Shown here: piece by piece, positions 15,946 through 23,900 of the stretch | Layout: each line of letters begins with the position of its first letter | Numbering within the stretch: the stretch's first letter is position 1 | Origin: Clostridia bacterium | GTDB lineage: Bacteria > Bacillota > Clostridia > Oscillospirales > Acutalibacteraceae | Length of the DNA stretch: 33,199 nucleotides | Reading direction: 5' to 3' | Assembly (NCBI GenBank): GCA_017449935.1 | Contig: JAFSYP010000091.1 | Span: 1 to 33,199, forward strand | The notes under the pieces: model-generated | What the model was told of the DNA's origin: nothing | The model's input: only the letters and a program-made list of their open reading frames with translations | The model's database searches: none | Translations under genes and position numbers: made by a program

Positions 15946-15985
15946 AGGGCAGCGCAGATCGGTACTTTTCCCGCCGCGCTGCCCT
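15946..15985. repeat. Inverted repeat between two minus-strand genes
   Basis: A perfect 10-bp inverted repeat (AGGGCAGCGC / GCGCTGCCCT) with a 20-base loop lies between the FAD oxidoreductase stop and the phosphoesterase ribosome site. In the direction of transcription no T run follows, so it is not a standard terminator. The T-rich stretch (TGTTTTAATTATTT) lies on the plus-strand side. It may stabilise or separate the two messages. Confidence 0.5.
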
Positions 15986-15998
15986 GAAACTGTTTTAA

Positions 15999-17345
15999 TT
16001 ATTTGATCTGCGTTTCGGCAAACAGCCGCTCATATTTTTCCGCCCACTTGGAAACCGCCTCGCGGCTGTATGTTTCCGGCATACGGGAGGTGATGAGCTT
16101 CAGTCGGCCGATACGGACGGCGACGACGCCCAGCCGACGGATCAGCGAACGGTTGCCGCCAACCTTCTTGAGCTTGTCGATGATGACGGACGGGCTGAAG
16201 TGCGAGAACATCTCCTTGGCGGAAGTCTCGTTCGTATTGAAGGACAGGTCCTCCGAGCTGAGGATGTCGTTGCCGAAGAAGAACTCGAAGTCGGCCTTCT
16301 TCATGTTCAAAAGGAACATTCTCGCCATGTCGATCGTCGCCATGGAATCGCCGATCTTGTCATAGAACGCCTTCTGATATTTCCACAGCGTGGTCGCGGA
16401 ATACTCCTCGTTGATATCGGAAAGGATCGCGTCCGCCAGGAGCTTGCCTGCGCGCAGGCTGTTGGCGATGCCGGAACCGGCGATCGGCACGGTCATGCAG
16501 GCGCTGTCGCCGATGGCGGCATAGCCGTCCGCCACAAGCACGGCCAGCGGATGACGCAGCGGGATCTTCGTCACCTGGCCGCCGAGCACGAGCTCCTCGC
16601 CCAGATGCGGATTGTCCGCCTTGAAAATCTTGAACATGCGGTCGATCTCGTCCTGACCGAACGGCTCAAAACGCGCGACCAGCAGGTCGACCGTTTTCTC
16701 GGTCGTGACCGCCCAGCACAGGCCGTCCTTGCCGTCGTCGACAAAGTACGTCTTGTATTCGTTCTGTACGTCGTCAAAGCCTTCCAGCCGGTTGAAATAC
16801 GCGCGGTATGCATAGAGGTATTCGTACTTTTTCAGCGTCTTCTGGATGCCGAGATAGGCAGGCAGATTCGTGCGCAGCGGCGAGTCGACGCCGCACGCGT
16901 CGATCACCAGATCCCCCGTGAAGTCGCCGAGCGACGTCTGAATGCCGACGATACGGCTGCCGATCAGGATCGGCGCATAAACCGTACAGCCGAAAACGAT
17001 CTTCACGCCCGCTTCGCTGACCACGCGTATCAGATGCGCATACAGCTCCTTGCGGTACATATGCATCTCGACCTCGCCGTCCGCGAAGGTCTGTCGAATG
17101 GGCGGGTCGTCGGGATTCGGGCCGTAGAAGGAGATCGGCACCTTCGGGATCTTGCCCGTTTCCGGATTCGGCAGTCCCGCCTCATCAAAGGTGCGCGCGT
17201 CAAAGAAATCCTCCCACTCGTAACCGAGGTCGCTCTCCTGCGCGGCGCGCTCATATACCGTGACGGTATAGCCGCTCTTTGCCAGATGGTACGCGGCAGT
17301 CAGACCGCCGTGGCCTGCGCCGGCGATAATGATGTTCTTTCCCAT
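15999..17345 (-). CDS. FAD-dependent oxidoreductase, geranylgeranyl-reductase-like
   Basis: This 448-residue flavoprotein opens with the dinucleotide-binding motif IIIAGAGHGGLTAAYHLAKSGY (GAGHGG at residues 9-14) and the acidic strand end VYERA. A GDSACMTVPIAGSGIANSLRAGKLLADAI segment near residues 280-310 is the second FAD-contact motif typical of the geranylgeranyl reductase / p-hydroxybenzoate hydroxylase superfamily. The C-terminal third is helical and unfamiliar. It could reduce isoprenoid or other double bonds, or oxidise an organic substrate; the substrate cannot be named. A TATAAT hexamer at 17378-17383 on the minus strand lies about 35 bases upstream, with only a weak -35, so the gene probably has its own promoter. 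No pathway neighbours point to its role. Confidence 0.87.
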   Translation of the reverse strand: MGKNIIIAGAGHGGLTAAYHLAKSGYTVTVYERAAQESDLGYEWEDFFDARTFDEAGLPNPETGKIPKVPISFYGPNPDDPPIRQTFADGEVEMHMYRKELYAHLIRVVSEAGVKIVFGCTVYAPILIGSRIVGIQTSLGDFTGDLVIDACGVDSPLRTNLPAYLGIQKTLKKYEYLYAYRAYFNRLEGFDDVQNEYKTYFVDDGKDGLCWAVTTEKTVDLLVARFEPFGQDEIDRMFKIFKADNPHLGEELVLGGQVTKIPLRHPLAVLVADGYAAIGDSACMTVPIAGSGIANSLRAGKLLADAILSDINEEYSATTLWKYQKAFYDKIGDSMATIDMARMFLLNMKKADFEFFFGNDILSSEDLSFNTNETSAKEMFSHFSPSVIIDKLKKVGGNRSLIRRLGVVAVRIGRLKLITSRMPETYSREAVSKWAEKYERLFAETQIK

Positions 17346-17465
17346 AATGCCCAGCCCTTTCGCAAAAACTTTACATTATTATACTATACTTTGCGTTCTA
17401 TTTAATACCTATACAGAATTATTTCTATTTTTTCTCCGGCATGATCAGGCAGCCGAAGCGCGGCG

Positions 17466-18548
17466 TCAGCCTTTGCGGATCTTTTCGACCAGCAGCCGCG
17501 GCAGATCGCTGAGAATCAGGAACAGGGACTTGAAGAAGTAGTTCACATGCAGGACGATCGTCCGGACAAGATCGATCGATTCCTTTTTGTAGGTGCGCGT
17601 ATCGTGCACGGCGCTGCGGTCGATCGTATAATCGAGCGTCGCCAGCTCCGCGGCATGGTCGGCCAGCCGTTCGCCCTCCTCGGTCAGGAACCAGACGTAT
17701 TCATGCGACTTCGCCTCGAACGAAACGCCGCCGCCGTCGCGGTAGAAGATCTTTTCCGCCGAGTCCCAATAGCCCCACCAGGAATCGTATTCGGCATTGA
17801 AGCGCGCCTCGTCCTCGGGCGTGAGCGTATACCGGCCGCCGTTTTCCATTTCGATCCAGACCTCTTTGAAGCCGGCGCCGTCGATGAACATCTCCTTCAG
17901 CCGGTTCTCGGTCTGCAAAAAACGGGCGTTGGTGTCGCCGATGATGATGACGGCATGATCCTTGGAATAGGCGTCGATAAAGTCCAGAAGCTGCGTGTAC
18001 TGGGAAATGCGCGCGGCGATATCCGGTTCGGTGTCGTCCGCATCGGCATGAATATCATACACGTCGATATACACGCCGTCCGCGATCTCCATGCTGGCGC
18101 ACAGGAAGCCCTTCGGCGTCAGCGTATCGGCGCCGTCGCTCAGGATCCCGTTCGCGTCCTTCCACGGTTCCCTGGCGATATTGTACATCGGGAATTTGGA
18201 GAAGAAATTCAACCCGTCGCCGAACGGGATAACGCCCGAATGGATCGTCTTGTACGGCATGTCTATGTTCTTCTTGTGGATCGCGTGGAAGTTGAAGTCC
18301 TCCTGCACGGCGATGACGTCCGCGTTGCACGCGTTGAGCGTTGCGGGGATCTGTCTGGAGCACGAGAGCGGATCGCGGTTCTCGCTCGTTGCGAACGCCG
18401 GGATCGGCAAGCCGTCCACGTTGTAATTGATGAGCTTCAAAGAGCCGGTCTGCAGCGCGCCGTCCTCAGCGGACGCGCCGAACGACACGGCGCCGAACAC
18501 CGTCAAAGCACATAAAATGATCGACAAAAACCGTTTCATACCATTCAT
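17466..18548 (-). CDS. Secreted endonuclease/exonuclease/phosphatase-family protein
   Basis: The 360-residue protein has a signal peptide cleaved near FGASA (about residue 27). The EEP-fold motifs are visible: LKLINYNVDGLP, DVIAVQEDFNF with the catalytic glutamate, and AVIIIGDTNAR. A canonical C-terminal SDHxP motif is not obvious; LDYTIDRSAVHDTR may take its place. Family members include DNases, sphingomyelinases and inositol phosphatases. The exported form without a clear DNase signature makes a sphingomyelinase-like or phosphodiesterase role possible, but this is inference. The last 13 residues (LPRLLVEKIRKG) resemble the tail of the next exported protein at 18831-21263. The gene has a good promoter at 18572-18599 and an AAAGGATGGG site before its first ATG. 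Confidence 0.87.
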   Translation of the reverse strand: MNGMKRFLSIILCALTVFGAVSFGASAEDGALQTGSLKLINYNVDGLPIPAFATSENRDPLSCSRQIPATLNACNADVIAVQEDFNFHAIHKKNIDMPYKTIHSGVIPFGDGLNFFSKFPMYNIAREPWKDANGILSDGADTLTPKGFLCASMEIADGVYIDVYDIHADADDTEPDIAARISQYTQLLDFIDAYSKDHAVIIIGDTNARFLQTENRLKEMFIDGAGFKEVWIEMENGGRYTLTPEDEARFNAEYDSWWGYWDSAEKIFYRDGGGVSFEAKSHEYVWFLTEEGERLADHAAELATLDYTIDRSAVHDTRTYKKESIDLVRTIVLHVNYFFKSLFLILSDLPRLLVEKIRKG

Positions 18549-18571
18549 CCCATCCTTTTTTTGATGCTTCT

Positions 18572-18599
18572 ATTATAGCACAGTTCGGACGATTTTCAA
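18572..18599 (-). promoter_or_regulatory. Sigma-A-type promoter for the 17466-18548 gene
   Basis: On the minus strand TTGAAA (18594-18599) and TATAAT (18572-18577) are spaced by 16 bases. The predicted start is about 17 bases upstream of the ATG. The promoter lies between the gene and repeat copy 3. Confidence 0.65.
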
Positions 18600-18631
18600 C
18601 TGCGAAGAGGAAATAAGCGCTGCATTTTATC

Positions 18632-18798
18632 TAAGGTAACGCCGCACAATTGAGGTGTGCGGATTGCGAAGTAAGCTTTTTCGTCAGGTTGTACAAAAAG
18701 ATCGCAGGCTTGCTGCCGCAAGTCAAGAGATTTTTGTACAGCATGACGGAAACAGATTCGAGCAAGGCGTGCGCCGCGATTTGTGCGGCGTTGCCCTA
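18632..18798 (+). repeat. MITE-like repeat, copy 3 (complete)
   Basis: This 167-bp copy has the same ends and orientation as the copy at 2060-2226 and differs at about five positions. The right end reads TTGCCCTA instead of TTGCCTTA, so its terminal pairing is slightly weaker. As with copy 2, it lies between the stop of one minus-strand gene (18831) and the promoter of the next (18572-18599). Confidence 0.88.
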
Positions 18799-18813
18799 AA
18801 TCAGCATTACAAA

Positions 18814-18832
18814 GACCCCGTCCGACGCGGTC
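18814..18832 (-). terminator. Weak hairpin overlapping the stop codon of the 810-residue protein gene
   Basis: GACC/GGTC with an inner CGT/ACG pairing and one mismatch forms a short hairpin that overlaps the TGA at 18831-18833 and is followed on the minus strand by TTTGT. The T run is short, so termination would be partial at best. Confidence 0.3.
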
Positions 18833-21263
18833 ATTTTTTGAACAGCTTTCGGACCCATTCGACCAGCAGGCGGAACGGCAGGGAGATCGCCGCCCACGCC
18901 TTGCCGAAGAACGCGCCGATCTTTTCGAGCATCTGCATGAATCTTGACGGCTTGGCGGTGCGCGTCAGCACGAGCGCAATCTCTCCGCCGTCCGTGACGG
19001 TAAACGTGCCCTGCGCGTCCTCGACGCCTTCGCCTGAAACGGCGTACGTATATTCGCCCGCATAGCAGAGGAATGTCCCGTCGGGCCGCACGGCTGTTTC
19101 AAAGCCGTCCGCATCGCGCAGCGTGACCGTCAGGCCGTCGAGGTCGATCGGTTTGCCCTTGCCGTCCGTCAGTCTGAGCGTCGCGGTCAGGAAGTCCGCC
19201 TTTCCGAGCGTGATCGGAATATCCGGCAATTTCCCCTGCAGCGCGCCGGAGCTTTGGGCGTTGAAGCCCGGATCGACGCCTTGGCCGTAGGAGACGCCGC
19301 GGTGCGAGCCGGGCGCGCTTCCGCTCAGCCGCATGGCGATCGAACCGCCGGACAGCGTATAGACGTCGCCCGCATAGTAGCGGGGGATCGTGACCGTCAG
19401 CTGCTGCCGTTCGGGATTGCCGCTGAAATCATATACGCCGTAGGCGCCGCCCGGCTGCGATACAAACACCTTCCCGTCCGGGGCGGCGTAGCGGATCGTC
19501 GCGCTGTTGTTGTAGATGCCGGACATTTTTTCGACCGGGTTCACAAGTCCCGAAAACCGGATCGTCACCGTATCTCCGGCACGGATATTGTCGTTTGAAA
19601 AAGTATAAGACGTCTGCTTTGCGGTCAGCACCTGATACGTCGCCAAGCCGTTCTTTTCAACCTTGACGATATGCTTGCCCGTCGTCAGTCCGCTGACCGT
19701 CACGCTGCCGTCGGCGTTCTGCCGCACGCCGTCCGTCGAAAAGCCGCCGAACGTCATGGCGTTTGTAACGATGCTGCGGTTGACCGAAACGGTACAGCCC
19801 GATTCCGGCGTGAACGTGTATTCGGCGCCTTCGGAACCGGTATAGAACAGCGGATCGTGTTCGGCGTCGATCTCATATCCCGCGCCGACGCCGCCGAGCA
19901 TCATGCCCGTTTCGATCGCGCTGCCGTCCGCGTCCACGGAAAAGACCAGAACGCCCGTGTTCTCCGGCCAGATCGCGGAGAACAGGCAGCTTTGCCCTGC
20001 CTTGCCGCTGACATAAGCCTGGGCGGCGAACATCGCGTCATAGGTGACCAGCACGATGGCCGTGCCCGCTTTGTTTGCCTTTACCGCGGCGACGCAGCTG
20101 TTCTGCTTGTCCGGCGTTACGGTCAGCACGTCGCTGGACTTGCCGTTCATGTCCACGACCGCATAGTGTGTGTCGGGCAGCGAGACCTTCGCGTTATAGA
20201 TGCTCTCGATCGCCATCCAGTTGCGGAACGTGTTCAGCTCGAACGTTTCGCCTGTTTTCAGCGGAACATAACCCTGCTTGCTGCCGCCGAGGTAAATATC
20301 CGCCTTGTCGTATGTGTTGTAACGGAAATCCCGGATAACCGTTTTGGAATCGACCGAATCGTTCGCAAGATAAATCATTTCCGGCGTGATCTCGATCGTA
20401 TCGGACTTCAGGGCCGTCGGATCGAAATAATTCCAGTATGTCACGCCGACCGGGTTCTGCACGCGGTAGAAGAAGTTCGTGCCGGTCGTATTGCCGGCGC
20501 GCCGCTTCGGGATGCGGAAGGAGGTCCGGACACGGCCGTCCTGTGTTTCGGCTGTTTTCGTCGGTTCAAAGAAGCGATACACGTAGTAGTTTGAAAAAGC
20601 TCCGGCGCTGACCGTCGACCCTGCGGGTGCAAGGAAAGTAAGCGAAAGTCCCTCATAGATCGTCTCCGTGATCGAGCGGTTGAGCTTCGGCTTTTCGGAA
20701 ACGGTCGACGGCAGATAGTCCGCCGCTTTGTCGCCGATCGGCGTGAACGTCACGTCCAGCGTGTCGCCGACAAAGAACAGACAGGACGTGAACCGTGTGC
20801 CGTTGTAATCCGCCGCCTTGCCGAACGCGATCCGGCGCTCCTGACCGTCCGGCGCCGATACCGTTACGTCGATCGTATAATCCGTGCCTTCGATCCAGCC
20901 GCTGTTGCCCGCGTGCAGATCATAGATGCGCTGGACACGGAACGTGTTCTCCTGCTTCGCGTCGACCGTAAAGGACACGCCGCCGTTGTTGTCGCCGTTT
21001 TCGTCGAAGCCCTCCAGCCAGTACACGCCGTCCGGCAAGGATACATGATAGACATACTCATAGCCGACCGGTTCCGCCGCGACGCCGGACAGCAGATCGC
21101 TGCCGGCAGGCGAACCGTCGGCGAGCCTGTACAGCGCCGCGCTGCGGATCTGCGCGTCGTGCAGGCCCTCGATCGTGACCTGCGCGGTCTGCGCTGATAC
21201 GATCGGACACGCCGCCAGCATCAAAAGCAGTGCAAGGAACAGACAAAGTGACCGTTTTTTCAT
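18831..21263 (-). CDS. Large exported surface protein with carboxypeptidase-regulatory-like domain
   Basis: The 810-residue protein starts with a signal sequence; LAAC (C19) could be a lipobox, or cleavage could occur after VSA (residue 24). Most of the chain is beta-rich and looks like a string of Ig-like or DUF-type modules, with recurring patterns such as GDTVTIRFSG and GDTLDVTFTP. Near the C-terminus (about 690-770) the pattern LRLTDGKGKPIDLDGLTVTLRDADGFETAVRPDGTF (split by strands) is a carboxypeptidase-regulatory / SpaA-like fold. The final 40 residues form a basic amphipathic helix ending WVRKLFKK rather than an LPxTG motif. It follows the feo genes by 30 bases and may be cotranscribed. 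It is probably a cell-surface or secreted protein; no enzymatic motif was seen. Confidence 0.85.
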   Translation of the reverse strand: MKKRSLCLFLALLLMLAACPIVSAQTAQVTIEGLHDAQIRSAALYRLADGSPAGSDLLSGVAAEPVGYEYVYHVSLPDGVYWLEGFDENGDNNGGVSFTVDAKQENTFRVQRIYDLHAGNSGWIEGTDYTIDVTVSAPDGQERRIAFGKAADYNGTRFTSCLFFVGDTLDVTFTPIGDKAADYLPSTVSEKPKLNRSITETIYEGLSLTFLAPAGSTVSAGAFSNYYVYRFFEPTKTAETQDGRVRTSFRIPKRRAGNTTGTNFFYRVQNPVGVTYWNYFDPTALKSDTIEITPEMIYLANDSVDSKTVIRDFRYNTYDKADIYLGGSKQGYVPLKTGETFELNTFRNWMAIESIYNAKVSLPDTHYAVVDMNGKSSDVLTVTPDKQNSCVAAVKANKAGTAIVLVTYDAMFAAQAYVSGKAGQSCLFSAIWPENTGVLVFSVDADGSAIETGMMLGGVGAGYEIDAEHDPLFYTGSEGAEYTFTPESGCTVSVNRSIVTNAMTFGGFSTDGVRQNADGSVTVSGLTTGKHIVKVEKNGLATYQVLTAKQTSYTFSNDNIRAGDTVTIRFSGLVNPVEKMSGIYNNSATIRYAAPDGKVFVSQPGGAYGVYDFSGNPERQQLTVTIPRYYAGDVYTLSGGSIAMRLSGSAPGSHRGVSYGQGVDPGFNAQSSGALQGKLPDIPITLGKADFLTATLRLTDGKGKPIDLDGLTVTLRDADGFETAVRPDGTFLCYAGEYTYAVSGEGVEDAQGTFTVTDGGEIALVLTRTAKPSRFMQMLEKIGAFFGKAWAAISLPFRLLVEWVRKLFKK

Positions 21264-21293
21264 TTATAACACTCCCTGAATAGTATACTTTTC

Positions 21294-21455
21294 TCAACGC
21301 GCATCCGGATCGCGGTCATCCTGCCGCTGCGCGCAGCTTTTGCGGCAGGACGCGCAGTCGCCGCCGCACGCGCCGCGGTTTTTCCGCACGCGCCGCACGG
21401 CGAGGACCACAAGGACACCAATTGCCGCGATCAGCAAATAATCCACCGGCTGCAT
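21294..21455 (-). CDS. FeoB-associated Cys-rich membrane protein
   Basis: This 53-residue protein has one N-terminal membrane helix (residues 6-21), a basic hinge, and a cysteine cluster C30-x3-C34-x2-C37-x3-C41 in the cytosolic tail. Small proteins of this type follow feoB in many Firmicutes and are annotated as FeoB-associated Cys-rich membrane proteins; the cysteines are thought to bind iron or act as a metallochaperone, though the role is unproven. The ATG at 21455 follows a near-perfect AAGGAGG site; the longer upstream frame overlaps feoB and is not likely. It starts 17 bases after the feoB stop. Confidence 0.9.
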   Translation of the reverse strand: MQPVDYLLIAAIGVLVVLAVRRVRKNRGACGGDCASCRKSCAQRQDDRDPDAR

Positions 21456-21472
21456 GAAACACGCCTCCTTCG

Positions 21473-23824
21473 TTACGCAAGGCCTGCCGCCATGCAGCAG
21501 AGCCGGACAAGCAGCGCGACGACCCATGCGACAAAGCACTGCCAGACCACGACGTACAGCGCCCACTTATGTCCCATCTCTCGCCGGACGGACGCGACGG
21601 CGGCCACGCACGGCGTATACAGCAGACTGAACGCGAGCAGCGTAGCGGCCGCGGCAGGCGTCATCGCCGCCGCAACGCCGCCCTGCGCGCCGAACAGCAC
21701 TTCCAGCGTCGACACGACGCTCTCCTTCGCCATGAAGCCGCTCACCAGCGACGTGACGATCCGCCAGTCGCCGAGTCCCAGCGGCTTGAACAGCGGAGCC
21801 AGTATGCCGGACACAGCGGCGAGAATACTGGCGCCGGACTGTGTCACGATATTGAAATGGAAGTCGAAGCTCTTCAAAAACCATACGACGATCGTGGCGA
21901 TCAGGATCACGGAAAACGCTCTCTGCAAGAAGTCCTTCGCCTTTTCCCACAGAAGCTGCGCCACGTTTCGCGCGCTCGGCAGCCGGTAGTTCGGCAGCTC
22001 CATCACGAATGGCACGGCTTCTCCGCGGAACAGCGTCTTTTTGTACAGCAGCGCGACAAGGATCCCCGTTACGATACCCAGCACATAAATGCCGATCATG
22101 ACCGCCGCTTTGTACCGCGAAAAGAACGCGTCGACCAAAAACGCGTAGATCGGCAGCTTTGCCGTGCAGCTCATGAACGGCGTCAGGAGGATCGTCATTT
22201 TGCGGTCGCGCGTGCTCGGCAGCGTGCGCGACGCCATCACCGCGGGCACGGTACAGCCGAAGCCGATCAGCATCGGTACGATGCTGCGCCCGGACAGGCC
22301 GAGCTTTCGCAGCAGTTTATCCATCACGAACGCGACGCGCGCGATATAGCCGCTGTCCTCCAGCAGGGACAGGAAGAAAAACATCGTCACAATGATCGGC
22401 AGAAAGCTCAGCACGCTTCCCACGCCTTCAAACAGGCCGTCGATCACAAGACCGTGTATGGCGGGGTTGACGTTTGCGGCGGTCAACGCGCCGTCGGTCA
22501 ACGCCTTGAGCCGGTCGATGCCGAGCGCAAACCAGCTCTGCAGCGTACCGCCGATCACATGGAACGTCAGGAAAAAGACCAGTCCCATGACGGCGATGAA
22601 GATCGGGATCGCCGTATGCTTGCCCGTCAGCAGACGGTCGATCTTCTGGCTGCGCAGTTGTTCGCGGCTCTTCTGCGGTTTGACGACACAGGCGTCGCAG
22701 ACCTTCATGATGTACGCAAAACGCATGTCCGCCATCGCCGCGCTGCGGTCGAGTCCGCGTTCCTTCTCCATCTGGAGCGTGATATGCTCAAGCATCTCCA
22801 GCTCGTTTTCATCGAGCTGCAGCTGCTGAAGGATCAGCGCGTCTCCCTCGATCACCTTGCTTGCGGCAAAACGAACCGGGATCTGCGCCTCGACGGCATG
22901 ATCCTCGATCAGATGGACAACGGCGTGCAGACAGCGGTGCACCGCGCCGCCTTGCGCGTTCGGATCGCAGAAGTCCTGCCGGAGCGGTTTCTCCCGATAG
23001 TGCGCGATATGGATCGCGTGTTCGATCAATTCGTCGATGCCCTGCCGCTTGGCGGCGGAGATCGGCACGACCGGCACGCCGAGCATGGACTCCATCGTAT
23101 TCACGTCCACCACGCCGCCGTTGCCCGTCATCTCGTCCATCATATTCAGCGCGACGACGACCGGGATGTCCATTTCCAGCAGCTGCATCGTCAGATACAG
23201 ATTGCGTTCGATATTGGTCGCGTCCACGATGTTGATGATCGCCTTCGGCTTTTCACGCAGAACGAAATCACGCGAAACCAGTTCCTCACTGGAATACGGC
23301 GACATCGAGTAAATGCCGGGCAGATCGGTGATGGACGTATCGTCATGCCCGAGAATGGCGCCGTCCTTGCGGTCGACCGTCACGCCGGGGAAGTTGCCGA
23401 CGTGCTGGTGCGCGCCGGTCAGCTGGTTGAAGAGCGTCGTCTTGCCGCTGTTCTGATTGCCGACGAGCGCAAAGGTCAGCAGCGTGCCGTCCGGCAGCGG
23501 ATCGCCGCTGCCCTTGGGATGAAACTTGCCGCCCTCGCCGAGTCCGGGGTGCGCGTGCTTGACGCGTTTCTTAGCCGTCTGCGTCAAGGTCATCTTGTCC
23601 GGGATCGGCTCCACTTCGATCTTGGCGGCGTCGTCCAGCCGCAGCGTCAGCTCATACCCGTGCAGGCGGATCTCCAGCGGATCGCCCATCGGCGCGTATT
23701 TGACGACCATCGTCTGCGCGCCGGGCAATATCCCCATATCCAGAAAATGCTGCCGCAGCATACCGTCTCCGCCGACGGTACGGATCACGGCAGACTTACC
23801 GATTTGCAGTTCTTTGAGCGTCAT
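21473..23824 (-). CDS. feoB: Ferrous iron transporter, FeoA-FeoB fusion
   Basis: This 783-residue protein fuses FeoA (an SH3-like domain, about residues 1-73) to the FeoB GTPase-transporter. After a linker, the G domain shows G1 GNQNSGKTT (122-130), G3 DLPG (167-170) and G4 NMMD (227-230). The C-terminal part has the polytopic FeoB permease core, with Gate motifs such as GFGCTVPAVMASRT and the FMSCTAKLP segment with its conserved cysteine. It imports Fe2+ across the cytoplasmic membrane, which suits an anaerobe. FeoA is normally a separate small protein; fusion forms occur in Firmicutes and Bacteroidetes. Note the G1 lysine-threonine pair is standard. A perfect palindrome at 23845-23862 lies upstream, and the Cys-rich partner gene follows. 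Confidence 0.95.
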   Translation of the reverse strand: MTLKELQIGKSAVIRTVGGDGMLRQHFLDMGILPGAQTMVVKYAPMGDPLEIRLHGYELTLRLDDAAKIEVEPIPDKMTLTQTAKKRVKHAHPGLGEGGKFHPKGSGDPLPDGTLLTFALVGNQNSGKTTLFNQLTGAHQHVGNFPGVTVDRKDGAILGHDDTSITDLPGIYSMSPYSSEELVSRDFVLREKPKAIINIVDATNIERNLYLTMQLLEMDIPVVVALNMMDEMTGNGGVVDVNTMESMLGVPVVPISAAKRQGIDELIEHAIHIAHYREKPLRQDFCDPNAQGGAVHRCLHAVVHLIEDHAVEAQIPVRFAASKVIEGDALILQQLQLDENELEMLEHITLQMEKERGLDRSAAMADMRFAYIMKVCDACVVKPQKSREQLRSQKIDRLLTGKHTAIPIFIAVMGLVFFLTFHVIGGTLQSWFALGIDRLKALTDGALTAANVNPAIHGLVIDGLFEGVGSVLSFLPIIVTMFFFLSLLEDSGYIARVAFVMDKLLRKLGLSGRSIVPMLIGFGCTVPAVMASRTLPSTRDRKMTILLTPFMSCTAKLPIYAFLVDAFFSRYKAAVMIGIYVLGIVTGILVALLYKKTLFRGEAVPFVMELPNYRLPSARNVAQLLWEKAKDFLQRAFSVILIATIVVWFLKSFDFHFNIVTQSGASILAAVSGILAPLFKPLGLGDWRIVTSLVSGFMAKESVVSTLEVLFGAQGGVAAAMTPAAAATLLAFSLLYTPCVAAVASVRREMGHKWALYVVVWQCFVAWVVALLVRLCCMAAGLA

Positions 23825-23844
23825 AATCCATTCTCCCTTATATT

Positions 23845-23862
23845 GGTTAGTCAGAGCTAACC
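23845..23862. promoter_or_regulatory. Palindromic operator-like site upstream of feoB
   Basis: GGTTAG-TCAGAG-CTAACC is a perfect 6+6 inverted repeat with a six-base centre, 20 bases upstream of the feoB ATG. It resembles the DtxR/IdeR-family box (TTAGGTTAGCCTAACCTAA-type) in its TTAG/CTAA half-sites, which would fit iron-dependent repression. A clear -35/-10 pair around it was not found, so the promoter position is uncertain. Confidence 0.55.
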
Positions 23863-23900
23863 CCAGGATACAAAAACATCCCGCATCATATATATTGTTT

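Noticed and set aside
17405-17465. Hairpin after the EEP-family gene (TTCGGC/GCCGGA) as a terminator
   Set aside because: On the transcribed strand the stem is followed by GAAAAAATAG, an A run and not a T run.
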